Source of the DNA: Leptospira abararensis
GTDB taxonomy: Bacteria; Spirochaetota; Leptospiria; Leptospirales; Leptospiraceae
Length of the DNA: 64,000 bases
Assembly (NCBI RefSeq): GCF_016918735.1
Contig: NZ_JAFFPR010000060.1
Coordinates: 124,001 to 188,000 of the forward strand
Direction: 5' to 3'
In this document: piece by piece, positions 7,793-15,633 of the stretch
How positions within the stretch are numbered: position 1 is the first letter of the stretch
Layout of the letters: every line of letters begins with the position of its first letter
Translations under genes and position numbers: made by a program
The notes under the pieces: generated by a model
Databases searched by the model: none
Told to the model about the DNA's origin: nothing
Seen by the model: only the letters and a program-made list of their open reading frames with translations

Positions 7793-9023
7793 GAAAGGAA
7801 CCACTATACTTTCTGATTTGTTTCGAAGGGAACAAGTTAAAATGACGGCAGTTTTATGCCGTCATTTTGGAATCAAAGACCTGGATTTGGTTGAGGATGT
7901 GATTGCTGAAACGTTTTTGAAAGCTACAGAGTTATGGCCACAATCAGGAATTCCAGAAAATCCTTCGGCCTGGCTTTATGTAGTCGCAAAAAATATTGCA
8001 AAAGATACTTTCAGAAAAAAAACATCTGAAATTAAAAAGTTTAAAAATCTACTAGATTCGAATCCAAAAGAAAGTTTAGAAGTTAGTTTTGATGACACTA
8101 TCATAGCGGATAGTCACCTAACAATGATTTTTGCCGTCTGTGATAATACGCTTTCATCCAAAGGTAAAATCTGTTTAAGTCTACAAATTCTCTGTGGACT
8201 TAGTGTTGAAGAAATTGCTTTTGCACTCCATTCTAATAAAGAAACTGTAAAAAAGATTCTATTTCGCGCACGTGAACAATTGGGTGAATCCAACTTTGAG
8301 ATCAAAAACCTAACGCAGGAAGATATCAGTCTTCGAATGGATACGGTTCTCTTAACTATTTATCTTCTTTTTAATGAAGGTTATTCTTCAAAAACAAAAG
8401 ATTCCGTGATTCGTTTAGATTTAATTAAACAAGCGATGAACCTTGGCCTCTCTCTTTTAGAAACAAAGTTAACAAGAACACCCGAGTTATTAGCACTCAT
8501 GTCACTCTTTTGTTTTCAGGCATCGCGGCTTGATTCCAGAATGAATCCAGAAGGTTCTGTAGTTATATTTACAGACCAAGATAAATCAAAATGGGATCAA
8601 AGCTTAATTCAAAAAGGAAATGAATATTTTTTAGAAGCTTTCAATCCTGATTCGCAATCAAGATACCATTATGAAGCAGCAATTGCTTACTGGCATACAC
8701 AGGAAGAATCCTTAGAAAAATGGAAATACGTCTTGATGATTTATGATCGATTCTTGGGAATTTATTACTCTCCCTCTGTTTTTTTAAATCGAGTGTTTGC
8801 CTATTCGAAAGTTTATGGAAAACAAAAAGCACTGGAAGAGGTAAAAAATTATAATGATTATAAAAATCGTGATTACCACTCTCTTCTCGGTTATTTATAT
8901 TCCAACTCAAATACAGAACTAGCTTCCCAACATTACCAAAAGGCCATCCAAATGACCAAATCTAACAAAGAAATTTCTCTCTTACAAATGAAGATTAAGG
9001 AATTAGATTTAGTAAATTATTAA
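7779..9023 (+). CDS. ECF sigma factor, ECF42-like, with C-terminal extension
   Basis: A 414-residue RNA polymerase sigma factor. Residues about 10-90 carry region 2 (DLVEDVIAETFLKA, then PSAWLYVVAKNIAKD). Region 4 lies near residues 125-175 (LSVEEIAFALHSNKETVKKILFRAR). A helical extension of about 230 residues follows, with TPR-like character, including an LNRVFAYSKVYG...AL stretch. The domain order and the adjacent DGPF gene match the ECF42 group, in which no anti-sigma factor is encoded and the extension is thought to regulate activity. No anti-sigma gene is visible here either. Translation is coupled to the upstream gene by a 14-base overlap. Confidence 0.87.
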   Translation: MTIAEKGTTILSDLFRREQVKMTAVLCRHFGIKDLDLVEDVIAETFLKATELWPQSGIPENPSAWLYVVAKNIAKDTFRKKTSEIKKFKNLLDSNPKESLEVSFDDTIIADSHLTMIFAVCDNTLSSKGKICLSLQILCGLSVEEIAFALHSNKETVKKILFRAREQLGESNFEIKNLTQEDISLRMDTVLLTIYLLFNEGYSSKTKDSVIRLDLIKQAMNLGLSLLETKLTRTPELLALMSLFCFQASRLDSRMNPEGSVVIFTDQDKSKWDQSLIQKGNEYFLEAFNPDSQSRYHYEAAIAYWHTQEESLEKWKYVLMIYDRFLGIYYSPSVFLNRVFAYSKVYGKQKALEEVKNYNDYKNRDYHSLLGYLYSNSNTELASQHYQKAIQMTKSNKEISLLQMKIKELDLVNY

Positions 9024-9201
9024 AAACAAGGCCTTTGCCTTACCGACCATGTTTTACCCTTTCAACTCGTGGATCTAAATGAAATATAAATTTCTTACCT
9101 TTATTCATCCAATAAAGAAACAAAACCTGTAACTGATTCCTTTTGAATAACCAGTTGACCTATTTCTCTTTATCAACCTTAACAGAGATAAAGGGGAAGT
9201 T

Positions 9202-10053
9202 ATGAAATATGAATTGAAGGACAAAGTAGTTCTAATCACTGGTGCTACTGGGGGTATTGGAGCTGCTTGTGCCAGAGAACTTTATGCTAATGGCGCCAAA
9301 CTAGTATTAACAGATATCTCTCAATCTTCAGTTAATGCGTTGGCTTCTGAGTTTGCAAAAGACAGGGTTTTGGCAAAAGCGATGGATGTAACTGATTGGA
9401 GTTCCATTAAGAAAGTAATCAAACAAACTGTTGCCACCTTTGGTAGACTTGATATCACTCTTGCCAATGCAGGAATTTCCTGGAAAGAATCCGCATATAC
9501 TGTTTTTAATTGTGATGAGGCTGAATTTGAAAAAATTATAGATGTGGATTTATTAGGTGTTTGGCGGACTATCAAAGCCTCACTACCGGAAGTAGTCAAA
9601 AACCAAGGACAAGTTGTAGTGACTTCTTCCATCTATGCTTTTACCAATGGAATGTGTAATGCACCCTACGCCACATCCAAAGCAGGAATCGAAATGTTGT
9701 CCCGCTCCCTTCGAGCGGAACTCGCAGGAAAAGGGGCAAGTTCCACAGTATTGTATCCCGGTTGGATCACAACCCCACTCACGGAAGGTGTTTTTGGTGG
9801 AGACAATCTAACAACAAAAATGCGAGAAATTGGGTTTCCCCCTTTTTTAAGAAGAGCCATCACTCCAGAAAAAGTGGCAACGGCACTGATCAAAGGATTA
9901 AGCAAAAGAAGCCCTAGAATCATTGTCCCTGCAAGATGGATTCCTATCCAAATTCTCCGAGGCATTGTAGGAATTTTTTCGGATTGGTTTCTTGCAAACA
10001 ATACTCGCATCCAGTCGATGGTTCTCGAGTTAGAAGATAGAACCAAAAAATAA
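9202..10053 (+). CDS. Short-chain dehydrogenase/reductase (SDR family)
   Basis: A 283-residue classical SDR, an NAD(P)-dependent oxidoreductase. The cofactor motif TGATGGIG is at residues 13-20, NAG is near residue 91 (LANAGIS), and the catalytic Ser and the Y-x-x-x-K pair are in TSSIYAF and PYATSKAG. A basic C-terminal stretch with hydrophobic residues (PARWIPIQILRGIVG) may associate with membrane. AAGGGGAAG lies just before the ATG. It stands alone between the sigma factor gene and flgB. The 178-base gap in front shows a short AAGGC/GCCTT hairpin and a TTGACC, but no convincing promoter. Substrate is unknown. Confidence 0.88.
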   Translation: MKYELKDKVVLITGATGGIGAACARELYANGAKLVLTDISQSSVNALASEFAKDRVLAKAMDVTDWSSIKKVIKQTVATFGRLDITLANAGISWKESAYTVFNCDEAEFEKIIDVDLLGVWRTIKASLPEVVKNQGQVVVTSSIYAFTNGMCNAPYATSKAGIEMLSRSLRAELAGKGASSTVLYPGWITTPLTEGVFGGDNLTTKMREIGFPPFLRRAITPEKVATALIKGLSKRSPRIIVPARWIPIQILRGIVGIFSDWFLANNTRIQSMVLELEDRTKK

Positions 10054-10108
10054 GAATAAATTTGCCCTAGAGTATTTACTTTATGGAAAAAGTGTTTTTA
10101 GTTCCATA

Positions 10109-10144
10109 CCCTGCGGCAGGGATCGAGCGGAAATCCTTCGGATT
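10109..10144. other. Two adjacent short hairpins in the leader region of flgB
   Basis: The 236 bases before flgB contain CCCTG-CGG-CAGGG (10109-10121), followed by AATCC-TTC-GGATT (10132-10144) and a GC-rich GAGCCCGACCC stretch. The region is compact, more GC-rich than its surroundings and non-coding. It has the look of a small structured element or dispersed repeat rather than a simple promoter. No U-run follows, so it is not a typical terminator. Function unknown. Confidence 0.35.
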
Positions 10145-10289
10145 GGAGGGAGAGCCCGACCCAGCCAACTTGCCTGTTTGGTTTTAGAAACAAATTGGGG
10201 CCGCCCAAAAAAAATCATAAAGAAGGGACATAAAATGCTTTAGGGGGAAGAAAAACCGACCGAAGGGGAGTGTAGAGAGGAAGAGAAAT

Positions 10290-10721
10290 ATGTTTGAAGC
10301 AACACATTTCATGAAAACTCAAGACCTTTTGGAACGGGGCCTCAGTGCATCTACCCAAAGGCGAAAAGTGATTACTGATAATATCGCCAATGCGGACGTT
10401 CCTAATTTTAAACGTTCGGAAGTGGTGTTCGAATCTATGCTGAAACGTGCCATCGAATCGGAAAAAATCGAACAGGACAAAGCTGTCCCTACCAAAATCA
10501 CAAACGATCGTCATATTGATTTTTTTAAACCGCTAGATTATCGGGATGCCAAACCCAAAACCAATTTGGATTATCTCACCACAATGAGACCTGATGGAAA
10601 CAACGTAGACATTGAAAAAGAAGTGGTGGATGCCAACCAAAACCAAATGAGTTACAGCCTTATGGTGGATCGCTTAAACCAAAACAACCGCCTTCTCAAC
10701 ATTGTGATGAGAACCAACTAA
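10290..10721 (+). CDS. flgB: Flagellar basal-body rod protein FlgB
   Basis: A 143-residue proximal rod subunit of the periplasmic flagellum. It shows the rod/hook N-terminal signature: ITDNIANADVPNFKR around residues 28-45. The C-terminal amphipathic region (VDRLNQNNRLLNIVMR) packs with the N-terminus in the rod. GAGAGGAAGAG supplies a strong ribosome site. It is the first gene of flgB-flgC-fliE, with ten bases before flgC. Confidence 0.96.
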   Translation: MFEATHFMKTQDLLERGLSASTQRRKVITDNIANADVPNFKRSEVVFESMLKRAIESEKIEQDKAVPTKITNDRHIDFFKPLDYRDAKPKTNLDYLTTMRPDGNNVDIEKEVVDANQNQMSYSLMVDRLNQNNRLLNIVMRTN

Positions 10722-10731
10722 GGAGTAAGTT

Positions 10732-11193
10732 ATGGGAATGTTTGATTCTATTAATATTTCGGCTACTGGGCTTTCTGCCCAAAGACTCCGCATGGATGTC
10801 ATTTCGAATAACATTGCAAACTCGACAACTACGAGAAATACCAATGGAGACGGCCCTTTTCGAAGGGACCGTGTCATCCTAACACCGATTAATCTCAGAA
10901 CCAATTGGAAAAGTCCAGTGTATCCTTTTGGTGTGGCTCCCGGCGAAGGCAAAGGGGTGAAGGTGATGAAGATCGAAAAGGATATGAGTCCTCTCAGGCT
11001 CACTTATGACCCGACTCATCCTGATGCCATCCAAACGGGCCCGAAAAAAGGATATGTCGAACTTCCCAATATCAACATCGTCACTGAGATGACGGATATG
11101 ATCTCGGCTTCCCGCTCTTATGAGGCAAACGTGCAACTCATCAACGGATCCAAAGCGATGATGAACAAGGCGATGGAGATTGGTCGGGCGTAA
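10732..11193 (+). CDS. flgC: Flagellar basal-body rod protein FlgC
   Basis: A 153-residue proximal rod protein. N-terminal signature SATGLSAQRLRMDVISNNIA and C-terminal YEANVQLINGSKAMMNKAMEIG are both typical, as is VELPNINIVTEMTDMI. An AAGGAG ribosome site precedes the ATG. It lies immediately downstream of flgB. A hairpin follows its stop codon before fliE. Confidence 0.96.
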   Translation: MGMFDSINISATGLSAQRLRMDVISNNIANSTTTRNTNGDGPFRRDRVILTPINLRTNWKSPVYPFGVAPGEGKGVKVMKIEKDMSPLRLTYDPTHPDAIQTGPKKGYVELPNINIVTEMTDMISASRSYEANVQLINGSKAMMNKAMEIGRA

Positions 11194-11194
11194 A

Positions 11195-11217
11195 AAAGCC
11201 GGCCCAATCCGGGCTTT
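11195..11217 (+). terminator. Hairpin between flgC and fliE (possible attenuator)
   Basis: AAAGCC (11195-11200) pairs with GGCTTT (11212-11217). An inner GG/CC pair and one bulged G make a stable stem starting just after the flgC stop. The 3' side ends in TTT and is followed by further T-rich sequence about 15 bases on. It could partly end transcription, lowering fliE relative to the rod genes. Confidence 0.4.
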
Positions 11218-11308
11218 CTACGAACTTTTCTGCTGTTTTTTAATGTGACATAATTTTTTTCTTTAGGTTTCACCGATTTGGCCGATGGATAGAATGAGGA
11301 AAACACCC

Positions 11309-11674
11309 ATGGCCATTGATCGCATTTCCAATCTCAGTTCCCAAACCTACAAACCCTATTCCCTTCTCCCAAAAGGCGACAAGGTAGGAATCTTTCGCTC
11401 CAATGAACGCCACTATGGAAAAACCAATGAAGCCAAGTCCCCTGATGAAGTAGCTGGCACTTTTGGAGATGCTTTGAAAAAGGCTTTTGAACAAGTCAAT
11501 GACCAACAAGTGGAAGCAGATGAACTCACTCAAAAAATTGTTTTTGATCCAAACTCAGTGGAACTTCACGACGTGATGATTGCTGCGGAAAAAGCTAGAA
11601 TCTCTTTGACATTTGCAAAAACAATGTCTGATGGATTTGTAAGAGCTTACCGCGAACTAACAACACTTAGATAA
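11309..11674 (+). CDS. fliE: Flagellar hook-basal body complex protein FliE
   Basis: A FliE of about 121 residues, the adaptor joining the MS ring to the rod. The C-terminal half is typical: VNDQQVEADELTQKI, then VELHDVMIAAEKARISLTFA and RELTTLR at the end. The ATG at 11309 is preferred because GAGG lies nine bases upstream; an in-frame ATG at 11285 has no ribosome site. It closes the flgB-flgC-fliE run. In many spirochaetes fliF and fliG follow directly, but here fliF is about 13 kb away. Confidence 0.93.
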   Translation: MAIDRISNLSSQTYKPYSLLPKGDKVGIFRSNERHYGKTNEAKSPDEVAGTFGDALKKAFEQVNDQQVEADELTQKIVFDPNSVELHDVMIAAEKARISLTFAKTMSDGFVRAYRELTTLR

Positions 11675-11689
11675 ATAGTAATCCATGGG

Positions 11690-12160
11690 TTATGGCGTAG
11701 GGCGACCAAACACGCGCTCTACGGCCTCATATCGAATTTCAATTTTATCTGTGGGGCTGACACGAACTCCCCGTTTCATCTGCACTCCATCTATCCTTTC
11801 CTCATTCACATAGACCACCCATCCCGCTGTCCAAGAATTGGATTTTCCATTCACTTCCATAATTTCTTCTGTTCTATTGGTGGAGATAAAACGCATCGAG
11901 GGATCTTCTTTTTTAGACAACTCAGCAAGAATCACCAATAAATCTTTTGATTCCAATAGAGAAGAGGGAATGGATTTTGTTTCTTCAAAATCCCGAGAGA
12001 GAAAATGAATTTGGATTTGAGGGTCTTTTGATTTTTTAGATTTGGAAACCAAAGAACATTGTAAGAGAAATGCGAATCCAACAATCCCTAGAACTAAAAC
12101 AAATGCTAATCGAAAACGAATAACAATACCCACACCGAAAGACAATTGCCTTCGATGCAA
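11690..12160 (-). CDS. Lipoprotein with DUF4430-like domain
   Basis: A predicted secreted lipoprotein. A hydrophobic signal (LAFVLVLGIVGFAFLLQC) ends in a plausible lipobox with Cys. The C-terminal stretch (GWVVYVNEERIDGVQ ... VRVSPTDKIEIRYE) matches the DUF4430 / transcobalamin-like pattern of a small strand-rich binding domain. The upstream in-frame ATG at 12223 would overlap the metallo-hydrolase gene by 50 bases. A TTG at 12160, with AAGGGG nine bases before it, is the more likely start and gives about 156 residues. It probably shares a transcript with the hydrolase. The ligand is unknown. Confidence 0.65.
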   Translation of the reverse strand: MHRRQLSFGVGIVIRFRLAFVLVLGIVGFAFLLQCSLVSKSKKSKDPQIQIHFLSRDFEETKSIPSSLLESKDLLVILAELSKKEDPSMRFISTNRTEEIMEVNGKSNSWTAGWVVYVNEERIDGVQMKRGVRVSPTDKIEIRYEAVERVFGRPTP

Positions 12161-12173
12161 CGAATGTTTCCCC

Positions 12174-13106
12174 TTATCCCTTGGGTTGCAATTTTTCGAA
12201 AGCATACACCAACCCTTGTGCATTTAGATTTACATCCAAACTTAATAACTTCCAATCGGATGCCGTTAGAGTAATGGAATGTTTGTTAGCGAGAGTTTGG
12301 ATCATGGCCTCCACTTTTGATTCCATAAAGGCCAACCTATCCTCTTTGGTTACGGCCTCCAACTCAGAAATAGCTTCTTGACAAAGAGTGAGTCCTTCTT
12401 TTAGGTCCTCTGCATTCTTTTTTAAGTCTCTGATTGGACCAAAATGAGTTAAGTAGGCAACCTCAGCCCCAGTGTCTAAAATTCGATCAAGGGAACGAAT
12501 GGCTTCCGCAAAATCAAAGTCAGTTGGCGTAGTCGTTGGGAAAATAAATCGTTTTCCATTTTCTAAGTGAGGATAGGAAATCCCAAAGGAATCCCCTGTA
12601 TAGATCCCATTTGTTTTCCTATCATAAATACAGAAGTGGTGGTTGGCATGTCCCTTGGTGTATAAAAATTGAAAGGAATGGCCTTTCCATTCCAACCACT
12701 CCCCATCTTCCATCACACGAATCCTTTCTTTGGGAATGGGTTTGATTTCGCCGTATAAAGAATCAAAGTTTTCTTTTCCATACACCGAGGTGGCACTTTT
12801 AATGAGTAGACTCGGATCGATCAAATGTTTGGCGGTTTTGGGATGAGCCAGTAAAATTGCATTGGGACAGGCTTCGAGTAGGGCCCAAGCGCCACCAGCG
12901 TGATCCAAATGGACATGGGTGACAATCACATAATCAAGATTTGGTGGCTTAACACCATTTAATTCCATTGCTTTTAAAATCTTTGGAATGGCATGAGTTG
13001 TATTGGTTTCCACAACAACTCCCCGACCTTCTTCTTCTAGAAGATAAGCCGAAGCCACTAGGTGGATGTTTGCATATTCGGTATCTATAGTTTGGACTGA
13101 ACCCAT
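12174..13106 (-). CDS. MBL-fold metallo-hydrolase
   Basis: A zinc-dependent hydrolase of about 310 residues. The metal motif THVHLDHAGG is near residue 64, and further ligands are the His in TKGHANHHF and Asp in YTGDSFGI. The C-terminal half (from about residue 210) is a helical extension seen in glyoxalase II-like MBL proteins. The ATG at 13106 is preferred over an in-frame TTG at 13112. Substrate is unknown. It lies 60 bases downstream of the glpD-like gene, with a hairpin between them, so it may be partly separate from that operon. Confidence 0.85.
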   Translation of the reverse strand: MGSVQTIDTEYANIHLVASAYLLEEEGRGVVVETNTTHAIPKILKAMELNGVKPPNLDYVIVTHVHLDHAGGAWALLEACPNAILLAHPKTAKHLIDPSLLIKSATSVYGKENFDSLYGEIKPIPKERIRVMEDGEWLEWKGHSFQFLYTKGHANHHFCIYDRKTNGIYTGDSFGISYPHLENGKRFIFPTTTPTDFDFAEAIRSLDRILDTGAEVAYLTHFGPIRDLKKNAEDLKEGLTLCQEAISELEAVTKEDRLAFMESKVEAMIQTLANKHSITLTASDWKLLSLDVNLNAQGLVYAFEKLQPKG

Positions 13107-13122
13107 AACCAAAGATACAATG

Positions 13123-13154
13123 AGAAGGATTCGGTTGTCAGCCGAAATTCCTTC
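13123..13154. other. Stable hairpin between glpD-like and metallo-hydrolase genes
   Basis: GAAGGATTCGG (13124-13134) pairs with CCGAA (13142-13146) and CCTTC (13149-13153) with a small bulge. It lies just past the glpD-like stop on the minus strand. No U-run follows in that direction, so termination would be weak. It may separate expression of the kinase operon from the hydrolase. Confidence 0.35.
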
Positions 13155-13166
13155 TTCTTTTCCAAA

Positions 13167-14771
13167 TCAAACTGGTAATTTTAAAGCTTTGTAAATCGTT
13201 TCGGCTTGCATCTTTTTTGTTTCCTCTGACCACTTCCATTCCGCTGCGGCAACATCAATGATAGCCTTCATAATTTCATCGGAAAGAATCCCCAAAGTTC
13301 CAAGACCTGTCCTTCTTAAAAAGATGTCAGAAAGAGATTTTGCCATTTCGTAACGAATTGCATAAACCACTTCTGCCAGTATTTCTCCGTCTTGATTTAG
13401 AACCGCACTTAAGTTTTTGGTCTTTCTTGCCAGTTCCAAAATGATCTCGAATTGTAAGCCGTAATGACGGATTAAATAATCTATTGTTTTTTCGGAGAAG
13501 TCAGTATTTTGTTTAATAGCACCTTGGATGAAAATTTCCACATTCGGAATTTGCGATGCGTATAAATATTGTTTTGCGGAAATATTTTCAGTCGACTTTT
13601 TTGTTAATTTCTTTTTGATTCTCTTGAAAATCGATTCGGCAAAATTCCGGCTCGTTGTATACTTCCCACCTGCCGCTGTGATGAGTCCTTGGACTCCGTC
13701 CCTTGCGTGGTCATACAGTTCAGACCTTCTAGATGCCGAATAGGTATCATCTGAGCTTTCGATGAGTGGACGAAGGCCTCCATAAGAAAAAATCACATCA
13801 TCAATCGATAACTTTTCTTTTAAATGCGAAGTTTCATTGATGTAATTTATGAATTCTAAAATACTTTCGCGTGTGAGTTTCCAATCTTCCACATTTCCAA
13901 AATAAGACTTTTCTGTTGGCCCAATCATCGAATGCCCTCTCCAAGGGGCAAAACTGAAATGGCCTTTATCTCCAACATAAAGTGTCATTAAGTTTGTTAA
14001 TTTCTTAGTGATAATATAAATCCCTTCTGATCTTTTTTTAGGCAGAGGTTGTTCGGTTTTAGGAGATTTAGATAGTATATGATGAGTCCAAGGCCCCGAT
14101 GCATTGATTGTTACCTTAGAACGAATTTCGGATTCTGCATTGGAAAGTGCATCGCGTACTCGAATTCCTACTACGGTTTTGTCATTCCAAAGCAAATCTT
14201 CCACAACAGTGTAGTTAGAAATCTTGGCTCCGTAAGCTACGGCAGATTTCAAAAAACTAAGTGTTAACCTTTCTGGGCTCAAACAAATCGCATCATAAAA
14301 GTATGCAGCATCTTCAAAATCCCCTAAATTCTTTTCTAAAAGTTCCTTTCGTTTGAGATATTTATGATTGGGAATTTGTTTAGATTCATCCCAAGTCCAT
14401 CGGCTATCAAAAGATAAAAGGTCATAAACAAAAAGTCCAATCCTTGCGATGAGTCCAGGTTTTGGAAGCACCATAGGATAAGGATAAACCAAGTTAGGTG
14501 CAATGTTGGAAAGGATTCTACGTTCTTTTAATGCTTCTCTGACTAAACCTATTTCAAATTGTTTTAGATAACGAAGGCCACCATGAATGAGTTTCCCTGT
14601 GGCAGCAGATGTGGCTCCACCAAAATCTTTTTTTTCCACAAGAGCCACAGAATAACCGCGACTAGCACATTCATATGCCAAAGTGGCGCCCGTGATTCCG
14701 CCACCTACAATGGTAACATCAAACTCTTCGCCATCATAAGATTCTATAAAACGATCCAGTTTTAAATTCAT
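13167..14771 (-). CDS. glpD: FAD-dependent glycerol-3-phosphate dehydrogenase-like oxidoreductase
   Basis: A 534-residue flavoprotein of the GlpD/DAO family, oxidising glycerol 3-phosphate (or a similar polyol phosphate) to the ketone and passing electrons to quinone. The FAD dinucleotide motif TIVGGGITGATLAYECASRG is near residue 20. GKLIHGGLRYL, SFAPWRGHSMIGPTEKSY and the GGKYTTSRNFAE motif are GlpD signatures. Its start overlaps the preceding kinase gene by four bases (ATGA). The partners are an APH-type kinase and an FGGY kinase, so the true substrate may be the phosphate made by one of these. Confidence 0.85.
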   Translation of the reverse strand: MNLKLDRFIESYDGEEFDVTIVGGGITGATLAYECASRGYSVALVEKKDFGGATSAATGKLIHGGLRYLKQFEIGLVREALKERRILSNIAPNLVYPYPMVLPKPGLIARIGLFVYDLLSFDSRWTWDESKQIPNHKYLKRKELLEKNLGDFEDAAYFYDAICLSPERLTLSFLKSAVAYGAKISNYTVVEDLLWNDKTVVGIRVRDALSNAESEIRSKVTINASGPWTHHILSKSPKTEQPLPKKRSEGIYIITKKLTNLMTLYVGDKGHFSFAPWRGHSMIGPTEKSYFGNVEDWKLTRESILEFINYINETSHLKEKLSIDDVIFSYGGLRPLIESSDDTYSASRRSELYDHARDGVQGLITAAGGKYTTSRNFAESIFKRIKKKLTKKSTENISAKQYLYASQIPNVEIFIQGAIKQNTDFSEKTIDYLIRHYGLQFEIILELARKTKNLSAVLNQDGEILAEVVYAIRYEMAKSLSDIFLRRTGLGTLGILSDEIMKAIIDVAAAEWKWSEETKKMQAETIYKALKLPV

Positions 14772-15619
14772 ACCTTACCTCCGAGAGCAACCAAACGGCT
14801 GAGTTGTGATTTCAAACTTTCTCTTTCGCTTTCGATATTCCAAAGCCCCAAACGAAGGATGAGAGAAGGCAATCTCCAAGCCGCAATTTCAGCATCTGTA
14901 ATCCCACTTAAGGTTTTATAGGCTTTCAAATAACCTTTTAGAATGAACTTTCGGATGAAGGTATAAAAAATGATTTTTAGTTTAGGAGTTCCTGGCCAAA
15001 GTTCTGCATCGGTGAAAAGTAAAAAAGTAAAAGCAACATCAGCCGCAGGATTTCCTTTGGCCGCAGTCATCCAATCGATAATGATCTCATCTTTGCCTTG
15101 TACGATTACATTTTCAGGATGGAAGTCCAAATGAAGGATGGAATTTCCATTCGGTAATCCGCTAATGTAAGATTTTGCTTTTGCTTTTTCTTCTGAACTT
15201 AAAAAGGAAAGAGGTTCCGAAGACAAACAGGAATTTAAGACTACTTTTATATCTTTGTACCTATCCGATTGGATTTGGTGGATCCCGTAGTGCAAACGAG
15301 CGAGTGTTCCCGCAATACGAAATAGTTCCAATGGGTTTTTATCAGGAAGTTTAGTTAGAGAAATTCCAGTAATTCGATCAAAGATAATTCCAAATCGATT
15401 TTCTACTTTCGCTTTCCCGTAACATTGCATCTTCGAAGCACCCTTTTGATTTGCCTCTACAGTATTTTCAACCTCTAAATCGATCTCTGATTCTTTTGCA
15501 TCAGGAAAAAAGAGTTTTAGAATTTTATTCTCTGGTAAAAGAAATAAATCAGCTGACCTTCCAATGGCGAAAGGTTTTCCTAAACTCTCTTTGGTAAATT
15601 GAATGTTTTTTTTGTCCAT
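14768..15619 (-). CDS. APH/choline-kinase-fold phosphotransferase
   Basis: A 283-residue small-molecule kinase of the aminoglycoside phosphotransferase / choline kinase fold. The Brenner-type catalytic motif is LHLDFHPENVIV (near residue 168) and the metal motif is IIDWMTAAKGNPAADVAF. An N-terminal strand region (GRSADLFLLPENKILKLF) forms the ATP lobe. There is nothing to indicate antibiotic resistance: the operon context (FGGY kinase upstream, GlpD-like dehydrogenase downstream, four-base overlap) points to metabolism of an alcohol, sugar or polyol. Substrate unknown. Confidence 0.8.
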   Translation of the reverse strand: MDKKNIQFTKESLGKPFAIGRSADLFLLPENKILKLFFPDAKESEIDLEVENTVEANQKGASKMQCYGKAKVENRFGIIFDRITGISLTKLPDKNPLELFRIAGTLARLHYGIHQIQSDRYKDIKVVLNSCLSSEPLSFLSSEEKAKAKSYISGLPNGNSILHLDFHPENVIVQGKDEIIIDWMTAAKGNPAADVAFTFLLFTDAELWPGTPKLKIIFYTFIRKFILKGYLKAYKTLSGITDAEIAAWRLPSLILRLGLWNIESERESLKSQLSRLVALGGKV

Positions 15620-15633
15620 AATGCGTCCTGATT

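Noticed and set aside
14768..15619. Aminoglycoside resistance gene
   Set aside because: The APH fold is shared by many metabolic kinases, and the operon with an FGGY kinase and GlpD-like enzyme points to metabolism.
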